Source: Solwaraspora sp. WMMD791 (GTDB taxonomy: Bacteria; Actinomycetota; Actinomycetes; Mycobacteriales; Micromonosporaceae). From it: a stretch of DNA of 64,000 bases. Within the stretch, counting starts at the first letter, position 1; the number at the start of each line of letters is the position of its first letter. Position numbers and translations under genes: made by a program. The notes beneath the pieces are model-generated. The model was not told the origin of the DNA. It did not search any database and worked only from the letters and a program-made list of their open reading frames with translations. Shown in pieces: positions 43,372 to 51,873 of the stretch. Location: positions 1,488,001 to 1,552,000 of the forward strand of contig NZ_CP120737.1 of assembly GCF_029581195.1 (NCBI RefSeq), read 5' to 3'.

Positions 43372-44274
43372 GTGGAGCTGCGTCAGCTCGAGTACTTCGT
43401 GGCGGTCGCCGAGGAGCGGCACTTCACCCGCGCCGCCGAGCGGATGCACGTCGCGCAGTCCGGCCTGTCGACCTCGATCCGCTCACTGGAACGGGAGCTG
43501 GGCGCGAGCCTGTTCGTCCGTAACACCCGTAGCGTCGAGCTGACCAACGAAGGCCGGGCGCTGCTCACCCAGGCCCGGCACACGCTGGCCACCGTCGCCG
43601 CCGCCAAGGACGCCGTGGCCGCGGTCCGGGGGCTGCTGCGCGGCAAACTGGCCGTCGGCACCCTGCAGTGCCTCGGTGCCGTCGACCTGCCGGCAGCGCT
43701 GGCCCGCTTCCACGCCGAACACCCCGGCATCGAGATCCGGCTCCGTCAGGGCGGCTCACCGGACCTGATCGAACGGGTCCGTACCGGCGATCTCGACCTT
43801 GCCTTCGTGTCGGCACCGGCCAGCCCGGTCTCCGGGGTCGCCCTGGCCCCGATCCGCGCCGAGCCGATGGTGCTGGCCTGCGGGCCGGACCATCCGCTGC
43901 GCGACCGCTCCGGCGTCGCCCTGCGTGACCTGGCCGGCGCGACGTTCGTCGACTTCTCCCCCGGCTGGATCACCCGGGACGTCGTCGACCAGGCGATGGC
44001 CACCGCCGGAGTGGACCGGCGGGTCGCGTTCGAGGTCAACGACGTGCACTGGCTGCTCGACCTGGTCAGTCACGGGCTCGGCGTCGCCGTCGTACCGCAG
44101 TTCTTCAGCACCAAGCGGACCGCCGCGCGCTTCGTGCCCCTCACCGACGCGCCGCGCTGGAATCTGGCGGTCGCGACCGCCAGCGGCCGACACCCGAGTA
44201 CGGCAGCGACCGCGCTGCTGGCCCTCGATGACATCCGCCCCCACCCGACCACCCACGAGCCGGGTACGGCCTGA
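43372..44274 (+). CDS. LysR-family transcriptional regulator
   Basis: A 300-residue LTTR. The N-terminal winged helix is MELRQLEYFVAVAEERHFTRAAERMHVAQSGLSTSIRSLERELGA (about 1-60, split here by function only). The co-inducer domain spans about 90-290 with LAVGTLQCLGAVDLP and HGLGVAVVPQFF. GTG start. The 134-bp divergent spacer with the aldo/keto reductase should hold its T-N11-A site, but I could not single one out. Confidence 0.92.
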   Translation: MELRQLEYFVAVAEERHFTRAAERMHVAQSGLSTSIRSLERELGASLFVRNTRSVELTNEGRALLTQARHTLATVAAAKDAVAAVRGLLRGKLAVGTLQCLGAVDLPAALARFHAEHPGIEIRLRQGGSPDLIERVRTGDLDLAFVSAPASPVSGVALAPIRAEPMVLACGPDHPLRDRSGVALRDLAGATFVDFSPGWITRDVVDQAMATAGVDRRVAFEVNDVHWLLDLVSHGLGVAVVPQFFSTKRTAARFVPLTDAPRWNLAVATASGRHPSTAATALLALDDIRPHPTTHEPGTA

Positions 44275-44310
44275 CATCTTCTCCGCTCTGAAGCGTTTCA
44301 CGCGCCCCTC

Positions 44311-44326
44311 GGGACCGCGTGGTCCC
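44311..44326. terminator. Weak hairpin between convergent genes
   Basis: GGGACC-GCGT-GGTCCC is a perfect 6-bp stem in the 98-bp spacer between the convergent LysR and MarR-GNAT-HIBADH genes. Suggestive only. Confidence 0.35.
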
Positions 44327-44372
44327 TGCCTCGACGGCGATGGCCGGGGCACTCACGGTCATTGCCGCGATG

Positions 44373-46142
44373 CTACTGCCCGGCCGCGATGGTGCGGATG
44401 ATGCCGACCATGTCGAGGGCTCCGTCGCCGCGCCGCACGGCGTCGGCGTAGAGGGCACGGCACAGGTCGCTGAGCGGGACGCCCGCGCCGGCGGAAACGG
44501 CCGCGTCGACGATGAGCTCGGAGTTCATTCGCACGTCGGAGATCGCCGCCTGCGCGGTGAGGTCGCCCGCGACCAGTTTCGCGGTCTTGACCCGGGAGAT
44601 CGGGGACGACATCTGGCCCGCGTCGAGAATCTCGCGGAGCAGTCGTGGGTCGAGACCGTGCCTGTCCGCGAAGTGGAACGCCTCGGCGAGGCCGGTCACG
44701 AGAGCGATCAGGAACACGTTGACGGCGAGCTTCATCGTGATCCCGGACGGCACCGGCCCGCAGATGGTGATCTGCGCGCACATCGGGTCGAGCAGCGGGA
44801 CGACGCGTCGGACGACGTCGGGCCGACCCGCCACCATCGCGACGAGGTTGCCTTCCTCGGCCGGTACCCGAGAGCCGGAGACCGGGGCTTCGACGTAGTG
44901 TCCGCCGGCGCTCTCGACCTCGTCGGCCAGCGCCTTCGAGTATTCGGGGGAGAGAGTTCCCATGTTGACGATCGTGCGCCCGGCGACGAGGTGGGCGAGT
45001 CCCCCGGGGACGTCCCGGAGGACCTGATCGACGGCGGCCGCGTCGCGCAGCATCACGAGCACCGTGTCGCACCGGGCGAACACCTCCGCGACGGTGGCGG
45101 CGGTCCGGGTCCCGGCTGCGACGAGTTCCTCGTCGGCCTTCGGGGTACGGCTCCACACGGTCAGCCCGACGCCGCCGCCCACGAGCCGGCGGGCCATGGG
45201 CAGGCCCATGATGCCCAGGCCGATGAAGCCGACGCCGCCAGGCGGGGCACCGGTGCCGTCGTCGTGCAGTGACTTCACGAACCAGTGGTGTGCGTACGGC
45301 TCGTCGTTGAACGGGGCGACCTCGTCGTACCCGGCGGCCCGGTACAGGCCGATCGCCTCGGTGAGTGACTTGTTGGTCTCCAGCCGGACGATGCTCGCCC
45401 CGAGCGACGCGGCCGCTTCCTCGGCCGCGTCGATGAGCCGCCGGCCGACTCCCAGCCCGCGCAGCTCGGGCGACACCCAGAGTCGTCGGATCGCCGCCGC
45501 CGCACCGTCGACCTTCGTGACGCCGACGCATCCGACGGGGCGGTCCTTCAGCGTCGCCAGCAGGAACTGTCCGGACGGGGGACGCAGTGCGTCATCGGCG
45601 GCGGGAAGGCTGCGCTCCGGCCGGAACCCGCCGTCGAAACGCTCGTCGAGCGTGCGGTGGTAAGCGTCGACTGCCCACCGTGCCGCGTCTGTGGCCGGAT
45701 CGACCGCAGCGATCGTGACCGCGGAGGCGGTGAACATGCGCCGCACGGTCACCGCCGCCGCGACGAGCTCATCTCGCTGACGCTCGGTCAGCGGATCCAG
45801 GATCGTTTCGACCAGTTCGTCCGAAAGCCGGTCCAGCACGGTCCGCTCCGCCAAACCCGCAGGTGTGAGCGTCGCTCGGCGGACCCGGCTGTCATGTTCC
45901 GAAGGGGACACGACGACCAGACCCTCCTGCTCCAGGGCTCGGAGCTGCCGGCTGGTGTAGCCGGAGTCGAGTCCGAGACGGCTGCGCAGCTCGCGCACGT
46001 CGATGCCGTCCTCGCCGATCTCCCACAGCAGACGGTCAAGGCTCAGTGGCCGGTCGCGCGCGAGGTAGCGGTCCTCCAGCACCCCGAGTCTCTCGGTGAC
46101 GATGCGGTTGAACGCGCGGATGCTCTGAATCCGGGACTTCAT
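44373..46142 (-). CDS. MarR-GNAT-HIBADH three-domain fusion
   Basis: A 589-residue single frame with three domains. A MarR winged helix (about 1-140) has VRELRSRLGLDSGYTSRQLRALEQEGLV and DSRVRRATLTPAG. A GNAT acetyltransferase (about 145-290) has LWVSPELRGLGVGRRLIDAAEE for acetyl-CoA and EAIGLYRAAGYDEV. A full 3-hydroxyisobutyrate/6-phosphogluconate-type dehydrogenase (about 300-589) has GFIGLGIMGLPMAR, GHYVEAPVSGSRVPAEEGNL and the catalytic Lys in SGITMKLAVNVFL. MarR-GNAT fusions are common, but the added dehydrogenase is not one I know. ATG 46142 is chosen, with GTG 46148 the alternative. A 24-bp palindrome abuts the start. Confidence 0.9.
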   Translation of the reverse strand: MKSRIQSIRAFNRIVTERLGVLEDRYLARDRPLSLDRLLWEIGEDGIDVRELRSRLGLDSGYTSRQLRALEQEGLVVVSPSEHDSRVRRATLTPAGLAERTVLDRLSDELVETILDPLTERQRDELVAAAVTVRRMFTASAVTIAAVDPATDAARWAVDAYHRTLDERFDGGFRPERSLPAADDALRPPSGQFLLATLKDRPVGCVGVTKVDGAAAAIRRLWVSPELRGLGVGRRLIDAAEEAAASLGASIVRLETNKSLTEAIGLYRAAGYDEVAPFNDEPYAHHWFVKSLHDDGTGAPPGGVGFIGLGIMGLPMARRLVGGGVGLTVWSRTPKADEELVAAGTRTAATVAEVFARCDTVLVMLRDAAAVDQVLRDVPGGLAHLVAGRTIVNMGTLSPEYSKALADEVESAGGHYVEAPVSGSRVPAEEGNLVAMVAGRPDVVRRVVPLLDPMCAQITICGPVPSGITMKLAVNVFLIALVTGLAEAFHFADRHGLDPRLLREILDAGQMSSPISRVKTAKLVAGDLTAQAAISDVRMNSELIVDAAVSAGAGVPLSDLCRALYADAVRRGDGALDMVGIIRTIAAGQ

Positions 46143-46148
46143 GCTCAC

Positions 46149-46172
46149 GATCTCTGACTATAGTCAGAGATC
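46149..46172. promoter_or_regulatory. 24-bp perfect palindrome, autoregulatory operator
   Basis: GATCTCTGACTA and TAGTCAGAGATC form a perfect 12+12 palindrome directly before the start of the MarR-containing fusion. On the minus strand it includes TGACTATAGT, an extended -10 about 18 nt before the ATG, so the mRNA would be nearly leaderless and repressor binding would mask the promoter. Confidence 0.85.
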
Positions 46173-46220
46173 AGCCGACCAGGGTGCTGGCGCGACCGTC
46201 GAGCTGGTCCAGATTCCCGG

Positions 46221-47561
46221 TCAGCGTCCCAGGTCGAGTCGGGGGACGGTGAAGGTGCCGTTGCCGACGGAGTGCACCAGCGGCCACAGTTCACGCGGCC
46301 AGCCGGCCTGCCGGGCCGACCGGATGCCCAGGCCGACCGCCACCTCCTGCGGAACCTGCGCGCCCAGCAGGATCGTCGCGCCCGGCACGCTGGCTGCCTG
46401 GTCGGCGATCCACTGGGCCGCGGTCGCCACGATCTGCGGATAGTCCCGCCAATGGTGGTGCGTCTCCCCGGGCCGGGGCAGGTAGCGCCATTCGCGCAGC
46501 GTCGTCGACACGGTCTCCGGCAGGCCCAGCCCGGCGGCGTCGTGCAGCTCGACGACGAGCGGTTCCCGGTCGCTGGCGGCGGCCGCGTCGTCGTGGGCGG
46601 CCCGCTGCGTCAGGTCGGCCGGCAGTCTCGGCAGCGGGCCGAACTCGTGGTGGTTGGTCCGCAGCACCAGCAGCAGGATCTCTCGCGTCGCCCCGTCGTC
46701 GTCGACCCCGGCCGAGGAGGCGACACCGTCTGTGGTGACACCGTCTGTGGCGACACCGTCTGTGGTGACACCGTCTGTGGTGACCCGCAGCCGCGCCGGG
46801 TGGCGCTGCACCCGCAGCTCCCCGGAGAGTCCGCCGTCGGGCCGGTCGGCCGGGCCCTGGAAGGTGTGCCCGTCGTCGACCGGGCCGACCCGCAGCGGCC
46901 CCTGCCGGCCGAAACCGTCGCGCTGGCGGACCTGCAGCGCCCGGCCCCGTTCGGCCGCGGTCACCCGGTGGCCGAAGGCGACCGCGACCGGCCACGGCGC
47001 CCAGACGAACAGTGACCGGTCCAGGGCGGTGTCCCGGCCGTCCGGGTCGTAGCTGGCCACCTGGAAGTGGCGGACCAGGCTGTCGACGTCGCGGCCCCAG
47101 CGGGTCGCCTCCGTCCCCTGCGGCCACACCGCCGCCCGGTCGAAGGTGCGTAGCGGCGGCACCGGCCGAAACACGGCGAACCGGTCCCGGACGTCGCTGA
47201 GGAACCCGTCCTTCTGCTCCGGGGTCCAGCCGGCCGCCACCTCGTTGACGACGTAGGCGACGCCGAGGCGGTCGCGGAGCCGGTTACGCCACCACCAGAG
47301 GCCGACGCCGGCGGCAAGGGTGACGACCCCTGCCAGGGTGAACGCCACCAGCCAGCCGCCCCGGCCGCCGGTCCAGCCCTCGGCGGCCAGGTCCGGTGCG
47401 ATACCGCCGGCCGCGCTGAACGCGGCCGTCGCGACCGTGAAGAAGACCCCGATGACACCGGCGCCCGCCGGGCCGGTCAGCCACCGTCCCACCCGGGCCA
47501 CGTCGACGGTACGGCGGACAGCTCGCGCCTGCTGCGGCTGCTTCTGATCCACCTCGGACAC
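46221..47561 (-). CDS. Two-TM protein with large soluble domain, possibly SAVED-like
   Basis: A 446-residue protein. Two helices near the N-terminus (GVIGVFFTVATAAFSAAGG, about 35-53; GGWLVAFTLAGVVTLAAGVGLWWW, about 68-91) are followed by a soluble part of 350 residues. Its C-terminal half (REILLLVLRTNHHEFGPLP, PLVVELHDAAG, AAQWIADQAASVPGATILLG, QVPQEVAVGLGIRSAR) vaguely recalls the SAVED sensor fold of two-TM CBASS effectors. No nucleotide cyclase is nearby, so this is speculative. A five-residue repeat (TTDGV) sits near 260-282. Function not recognised. Confidence 0.7.
   Translation of the reverse strand: MSEVDQKQPQQARAVRRTVDVARVGRWLTGPAGAGVIGVFFTVATAAFSAAGGIAPDLAAEGWTGGRGGWLVAFTLAGVVTLAAGVGLWWWRNRLRDRLGVAYVVNEVAAGWTPEQKDGFLSDVRDRFAVFRPVPPLRTFDRAAVWPQGTEATRWGRDVDSLVRHFQVASYDPDGRDTALDRSLFVWAPWPVAVAFGHRVTAAERGRALQVRQRDGFGRQGPLRVGPVDDGHTFQGPADRPDGGLSGELRVQRHPARLRVTTDGVTTDGVATDGVTTDGVASSAGVDDDGATREILLLVLRTNHHEFGPLPRLPADLTQRAAHDDAAAASDREPLVVELHDAAGLGLPETVSTTLREWRYLPRPGETHHHWRDYPQIVATAAQWIADQAASVPGATILLGAQVPQEVAVGLGIRSARQAGWPRELWPLVHSVGNGTFTVPRLDLGR
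46722..46781. repeat. Four 15-bp tandem repeats in the two-TM protein gene
   Basis: GACACCGTCTGTGGT repeats four times from 46722, the second copy ending GGC. On the minus strand it encodes TTDGV/ATDGV pentapeptides. The frame is preserved, consistent with slippage in a surface linker. Confidence 0.9.
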
Positions 47562-47661
47562 GGGTCACCTCGTCGTCGTCACCGGTACGGTCAACCGACC
47601 GTAACCACTGTGCCGGCGGGCGCAATCCTCCGGGTGGATCTTCCGTTGCCGCGCTCGTCAC

Positions 47662-48339
47662 TCAGTGGGCCGGACCAGAGGGCGGATCCAGCAGACCGGC
47701 CCGTTGGGCGAGCATGGCCGCCTGGACCCGGTTCTCGCAGCCGAGCTTGGCGAACACCCGGTACACGTGGGTCTTCACGGTGCCTTCGGAGACGAACAGC
47801 TGTTGGCCGATCTCGGCGTTGGACAGGCCCTGGGCCAGCAGTACCAGGACTTCGCGTTCCCGATCGCTGAGCATGTCGACTCTTTTCAGGTCCTCTTCTG
47901 GACGTACAGTGACAGTAGGTAGCCGATTGAGCACCTGACGGGTGATCTTCGGCGACAGGTAGGCGTTGCCGGCCGCGGCGGCGCGCACGGCGTACGCGAG
48001 TTCGTCGGCGGCGGACTCCTTGAGCAGGAAGCCGGCGGCTCCGGCGGCGAGTGCCTGCGCGACGTACTCGTCCTCACCGAAGGTCGTCAGCACCACGATC
48101 TGGACCGCCGGGGCCAGCCGGCGGATCTCCCGCAGCGCCGCCAGGCCGTCGAGGACCGGCATCTGGATGTCCAGCAGTGCCACGTCCGGTCGGTGCCGTA
48201 CGGCCAGGTCGATCGCGGTCCGCCCGTCGGCGGCCTGGGCGATCAGCTCGATGTCGGTCGCCGGTCGCAGGACCGCGTCGATCGCGGTACGGATCAACGA
48301 GTCGTCGTCAGCCAGGAGCACCCGTACGGGGTCGGCCAT
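47662..48339 (-). CDS. NarL/LuxR-family response regulator
   Basis: A 225-residue protein. The REC domain (about 4-120) has LLADDDSLIR, phospho-acceptor Asp in VALLDIQMPVLDGL, LTTFGEDEYV and FLLKESAADE. The C-terminal LuxR helix-turn-helix (about 150-215) is LSDREREVLVLLAQGLSNAEIG, SEGTVKTHVYRVFAKLG. GAGGGA precedes ATG 48339, and an ATG at 48354 is possible. It is 25 nt after its kinase. Confidence 0.95.
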   Translation of the reverse strand: MADPVRVLLADDDSLIRTAIDAVLRPATDIELIAQAADGRTAIDLAVRHRPDVALLDIQMPVLDGLAALREIRRLAPAVQIVVLTTFGEDEYVAQALAAGAAGFLLKESAADELAYAVRAAAAGNAYLSPKITRQVLNRLPTVTVRPEEDLKRVDMLSDREREVLVLLAQGLSNAEIGQQLFVSEGTVKTHVYRVFAKLGCENRVQAAMLAQRAGLLDPPSGPAH

Positions 48340-48364
48340 CGTGTCGTCCCTCATCGTCGTCGGA

Positions 48365-49978
48365 TCACTGTCGCGGTTCCTTGACGATCTGTTTGTCGAC
48401 GAGCGTTGCTTCGCGGAAACAGAACCGGTACATGGTCCGTTCGGTGTCGGAGTCGGCCTGGTCCAGGATCGACGAGTCGTAGTCGACGCAGGTGGCACCG
48501 GGTGGTGACCGGCGACCGGCACCGTCGGCGTCGACCACGCCGACGTCGACGTCGGGCAGCACCGCCCGGACCTCGTCCTCCGGCTGGCCGATCCGCACCG
48601 CGTCGTAGGTGTCGCGGTCGACCACGACCAGCGTGGTGGCCAGCCAGGCCCCGGCCAGACACAACGCCAGGCAGGCGGCGATGACCAGCCCGGTGACCGC
48701 CAGGGTGAGCCGGGACCCGCGCTGGTGCCGCTCGATCAGGCCGTCGAAGTCGGCCCCGGCCACCGGTGGGGGACGGTGCTCGGCGGCAGCGGGTTCGTCA
48801 CCCAGGTACGGCAGGGTGGCCGCCAGCCGGAACCCGCCGTCGGGCGTCGGACCGTGGTAGAGCATGCCCTTGGCGATCCGGACCCGTTCGGCCAACCCGA
48901 TCAGTCCCTGCTGGGAGGTGGACCGGGCGACCCGGTGCCCGGCGGTGTTGGTGACGGCGGCCACCAGCGCGTCGGTCTCGTAGCGCAGCAGCAGGACGAT
49001 CGCCCCACCTCGAGCGTGCCGCAACGCGTTGGTCAGGCCTTCCTGGATCACCCGGTACGCCGCGTGTTCGGTCAACGCCGCCAGCGGTCGGGGTTGACCC
49101 TGACGGACGACCTCCACTTCGGCGCCGCCGGCCCGGGCCTGCGCTGCCAGCTCGTCCAGGCCGGTCAGCGGCCGCACCGCGGACTGGCTGTCGTCCTGGC
49201 CGAGGATGCCGAGAATCTGCCGCAGCTCGGTCATCGCCGCCGAGGAGGTCTGCCTCACCAGGTCGGCGGCCTCGGTCCGCTGGTCGCCCTCGGCGGTCCG
49301 CAGCATCCCGGCGTACAGCGAGATCAGGGTGAGTTTGTACCCCAGCGAATCGTGCAGGTCCCGGGCGATGCGGGCCCGTTCCCGGGTCTGCGCCTGACGG
49401 GCGATCTCGCCCTGCTCCCGGTGCAGTTGCATGTTTCGGTGGTGCAGCGCCGCCAGCAGGCGCCGTCGCCGCCGGACCAGCCGGGCCACACCGGCCGGGA
49501 AGATCGCCAGCAGGACGAACAGCGCCGAGTACGCGACGGCCAACTCCACCGTCACCGGTTCCGACCAGCGGATCGACCCGACGTAGCTGGCCCAGGCGAC
49601 GGCCAGCGCGGCGCCGACCTGCCACCATCGGGCGACCCGGTACGCCAGCGCGGCGCTCAGCACCGCCAGCAGCAGGCTGTTCTGTCCGCCGGTGGCGAGG
49701 CCGATCAGTGCCGCGGCGACGTACGCGGCCGTCGGGTGGGGCAGCCGCAGCACCACCAGCACCGGTGTGGAGAGCGCGACCAACCAGGGCGCGAGCGGGT
49801 ACCAGTCGGCGCCGACGGCGGCCAGGGTCGCCATCACGGTGACCAGCGCCACCAGGCAGATCTCGTAGAGCAGGCGCCACGGCCCGACCCGGGCCGCCCG
49901 CGTCCGCCACCGCCGTGCCCGTGCGGGCCACCGGGCTGTCCGGTCGTGCCACCACGCCGCCCACCGGAACGTCGTCAT
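48365..49978 (-). CDS. Sensor histidine kinase with C-terminal extracytoplasmic domain
   Basis: A 537-residue NarL-type kinase. About five to six N-terminal helices (about 35-165) precede a coiled coil, the dimerisation box RARIARDLHDSLGYKLTLISL with His209, N-box EGLTNALRHARGG and G-box QGLIGLAERVRIA. Unusually, another transmembrane helix follows the ATPase (about 424-452), then an 80-residue outside domain: YDAVRIGQPEDEVRAVLPD, PPGATCVDYD, MYRFCFREATLVDK. That domain is homologous to the small membrane protein encoded just upstream at 50088-50456. Two conserved Cys may form a disulfide. Confidence 0.92.
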   Translation of the reverse strand: MTTFRWAAWWHDRTARWPARARRWRTRAARVGPWRLLYEICLVALVTVMATLAAVGADWYPLAPWLVALSTPVLVVLRLPHPTAAYVAAALIGLATGGQNSLLLAVLSAALAYRVARWWQVGAALAVAWASYVGSIRWSEPVTVELAVAYSALFVLLAIFPAGVARLVRRRRRLLAALHHRNMQLHREQGEIARQAQTRERARIARDLHDSLGYKLTLISLYAGMLRTAEGDQRTEAADLVRQTSSAAMTELRQILGILGQDDSQSAVRPLTGLDELAAQARAGGAEVEVVRQGQPRPLAALTEHAAYRVIQEGLTNALRHARGGAIVLLLRYETDALVAAVTNTAGHRVARSTSQQGLIGLAERVRIAKGMLYHGPTPDGGFRLAATLPYLGDEPAAAEHRPPPVAGADFDGLIERHQRGSRLTLAVTGLVIAACLALCLAGAWLATTLVVVDRDTYDAVRIGQPEDEVRAVLPDVDVGVVDADGAGRRSPPGATCVDYDSSILDQADSDTERTMYRFCFREATLVDKQIVKEPRQ

Positions 49979-50087
49979 CGCGGCGGTGCTCCTTCGGTGG
50001 TGTCAGGCGTGGTTGGCGACGGGTCGGTGGGATTCTGGCCGATCGCCGGCGGCACCCCTGTCGGGGGCCGGCGGAGGGCGGGCGGCG

Positions 50088-50456
50088 TCACTGCGGGATC
50101 GTGATGGCGCTCTTCTCCGCCAACGCGCCGTCGACGAAGCAGAACCGCCACAGGTCCGGGCCTTCGGCCTCGAACGGGGTGATCGTGTAGTAGACGCACG
50201 AGGCACCAGCGGGCATCCCGAGTTTGTCCGGGTCGTCGCCGTACAGTTCGTGGTCCTTGATGTCGGACAGCGGCTCCGGTAGCGCGGCCCGCACCTCCGC
50301 TTCCGGCGTGCCCACCCGTTGGACGGCGAACTCGTCCCGGCTGACCCCGGCCTCGATGATCTCCCTACCGAGGTCGACCGCCTGGTACGCGATCCAGCCG
50401 AGACCGCCGCACAGGACGACGACCACGACCGCGACGACGATTGCCACCTTGCGCAT
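50088..50456 (-). CDS. Small membrane-anchored protein, paralogue of the kinase C-domain
   Basis: A 122-residue protein with one N-terminal helix (VAIVVAVVVVVLCGGLGWIAYQ) and an outside domain: VQRVGTPEAEVRAALPE, PAGASCVYYT, LWRFCFVDGALAEKS. The order RxGxPExEVRAxLP, GAxCVxY, RFCF and LxxK matches the kinase C-terminus step by step. GGAGG precedes ATG 50456. Probably a co-sensor, decoy or accessory of the two-component system. Confidence 0.85.
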   Translation of the reverse strand: MRKVAIVVAVVVVVLCGGLGWIAYQAVDLGREIIEAGVSRDEFAVQRVGTPEAEVRAALPEPLSDIKDHELYGDDPDKLGMPAGASCVYYTITPFEAEGPDLWRFCFVDGALAEKSAITIPQ

Positions 50457-50672
50457 TGACTGTTCCTCCGTCGTTTGTGGGTGGCTCAAGCGTGCCGAGA
50501 ATCGGCGCGCGAGTCGTCATCGGTTGGTGGTAACTCCGACGGTGGCGGTCTACGACGAAAGTCGTAGGTGAGCCGGGGAATCGCCGGCCGGTGGTCGACG
50601 GTCAGTTGGGTTGACCGCCCCCGGTACTATGCCGGCCGATCATCTGAGACAGCTGAACAGGGAGTTCACTTC

Positions 50673-51518
50673 GTGTCGACACTGAACAGGGCCACCTCCG
50701 TGGCGGTGGCCTCGGTCGCCGTACTCGCCCTCACCGCCTGCGGTGCCGCGCAGCCCGCGGCCGAGGTCGCCGCCGGCGGTGGGTCGGGCGTGCTGACGCA
50801 GCTCGCCACCGACGCGGTCGGGTCGCTGCAGCGCACCATCGAGACCACCAACAAGGCCACCTCGGTGAAGGTGACGATGACCGGCACCGCCGGTGGTGAG
50901 TCGATGGACATGAGCGGCGTCATCGCCTTCGGGGACGAGCCGAAGGCCGAGCTGACGATGGTCGACCCGGAGGACGGGGAGATCACCGTACGCACCATCG
51001 GGACCACGTACTACGTGAGCATCCCGGAGGCGGAGCAGGCGTCGATGGAGGGCAAGAAGTGGTTCAAGATGGACCTCGCCGCGCTGGGCGCCGGCTCTGA
51101 GGAGCTCGCCAAGCAGGTCGAGGACATGGACCCGGTCAAGGGCGTGCAGACCCTCCTCGAGGGCAAGGAGGTCGTGGTCGTCGGTGAGGAGACCATCGAC
51201 GGTGTCAAGACGGTGCACTACACGTCGACCAGCCCGGTCGAGACCTACCTGGGGCAACTCGACGCCGAGCTGCGCGAGGGCGTCCAGGAGCAGTTCGCCG
51301 CCGCCGGCGTGACCGAGGTCAAGGCCGACGTGTGGGTCGACGAGCAGTACCAGCCGCGCCGGGTGAAGATGGTCATGGGAACGATGAGCGACATCACGGT
51401 CGACTACACCGACTACGGCACCCCGGTGTCGATCGAGGCACCGGCGGAGGCGGAGACGCTGGACTTCGCGGAGATGTTCGGTGACCTGCAGGACCTGCTC
51501 GCCGACGTCGAAGGCTGA
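50673..51518 (+). CDS. LppX/LprG-type lipoprotein
   Basis: A 281-residue exported lipoprotein. Signal peptide ends at lipobox VLALTACG (Cys near 23). The rest has the half-barrel pattern of the LppX/LprAFG lipid-carrier family: VKVTMTGTAGGESMDMSG, VRTIGTTYYVSIPEAE, KKWFKMDLAALG, VHYTSTSPVETYL and ADVWVDEQYQPRRVKM. Members shuttle lipids across the periplasmic space in actinobacteria. GTG 50673 follows GGGAG. A strong terminator follows the gene. Confidence 0.88.
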   Translation: MSTLNRATSVAVASVAVLALTACGAAQPAAEVAAGGGSGVLTQLATDAVGSLQRTIETTNKATSVKVTMTGTAGGESMDMSGVIAFGDEPKAELTMVDPEDGEITVRTIGTTYYVSIPEAEQASMEGKKWFKMDLAALGAGSEELAKQVEDMDPVKGVQTLLEGKEVVVVGEETIDGVKTVHYTSTSPVETYLGQLDAELREGVQEQFAAAGVTEVKADVWVDEQYQPRRVKMVMGTMSDITVDYTDYGTPVSIEAPAEAETLDFAEMFGDLQDLLADVEG

Positions 51519-51527
51519 GCTGATCCG

Positions 51528-51566
51528 ACGCCGCCCGGATCCCGCGCTGCGGGGTCCGGGCGGCGT
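51528..51566 (+). terminator. Strong terminator after the LppX-like gene
   Basis: An 18-bp stem (51528-51545 with 51549-51566, one G-T wobble) closes on a 3-nt loop, 10 nt after the stop, and is followed by CGTTTGCG. Confidence 0.85.
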
Positions 51567-51873
51567 CGTTTGCGCATCCCCTCGGTGGACCACACCGCAC
51601 CCCGAATGGTGACACGTGGCAATTGGCCTAACGACGATCAGTGACGACCACTCCGGTAGCTGCCCACATCTGATGTGGACGTCGGAAATCAGACGGCAAT
51701 CACCGTTGTCTACTGTCCTGACTGGGTGGACACTCAGCTCACCTCACGAAGCCGACAATGCCACCGTCCGCGCCCGTGACCAGGGTTTCGATGCTGCGTT
51801 CCGTACTGCCCGTTCTGCCACGGAATGCGGTCCCCCACGGCGGGTGTGGATCGTGCCGAAAGAAAGGGAATTG
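51567..51873. other. Intergenic stretch without a supported gene
   Basis: About 300 nt between the LppX terminator and the next secreted protein. An open frame runs through it but lacks coding bias and family sense. It should hold the promoter of the downstream gene. I found no convincing boxes or repeats. Confidence 0.5.

Noticed and set aside
46221-47561. Complete CBASS defence system
   Set aside because: No CD-NTase or companion genes lie nearby, and the SAVED resemblance is weak.
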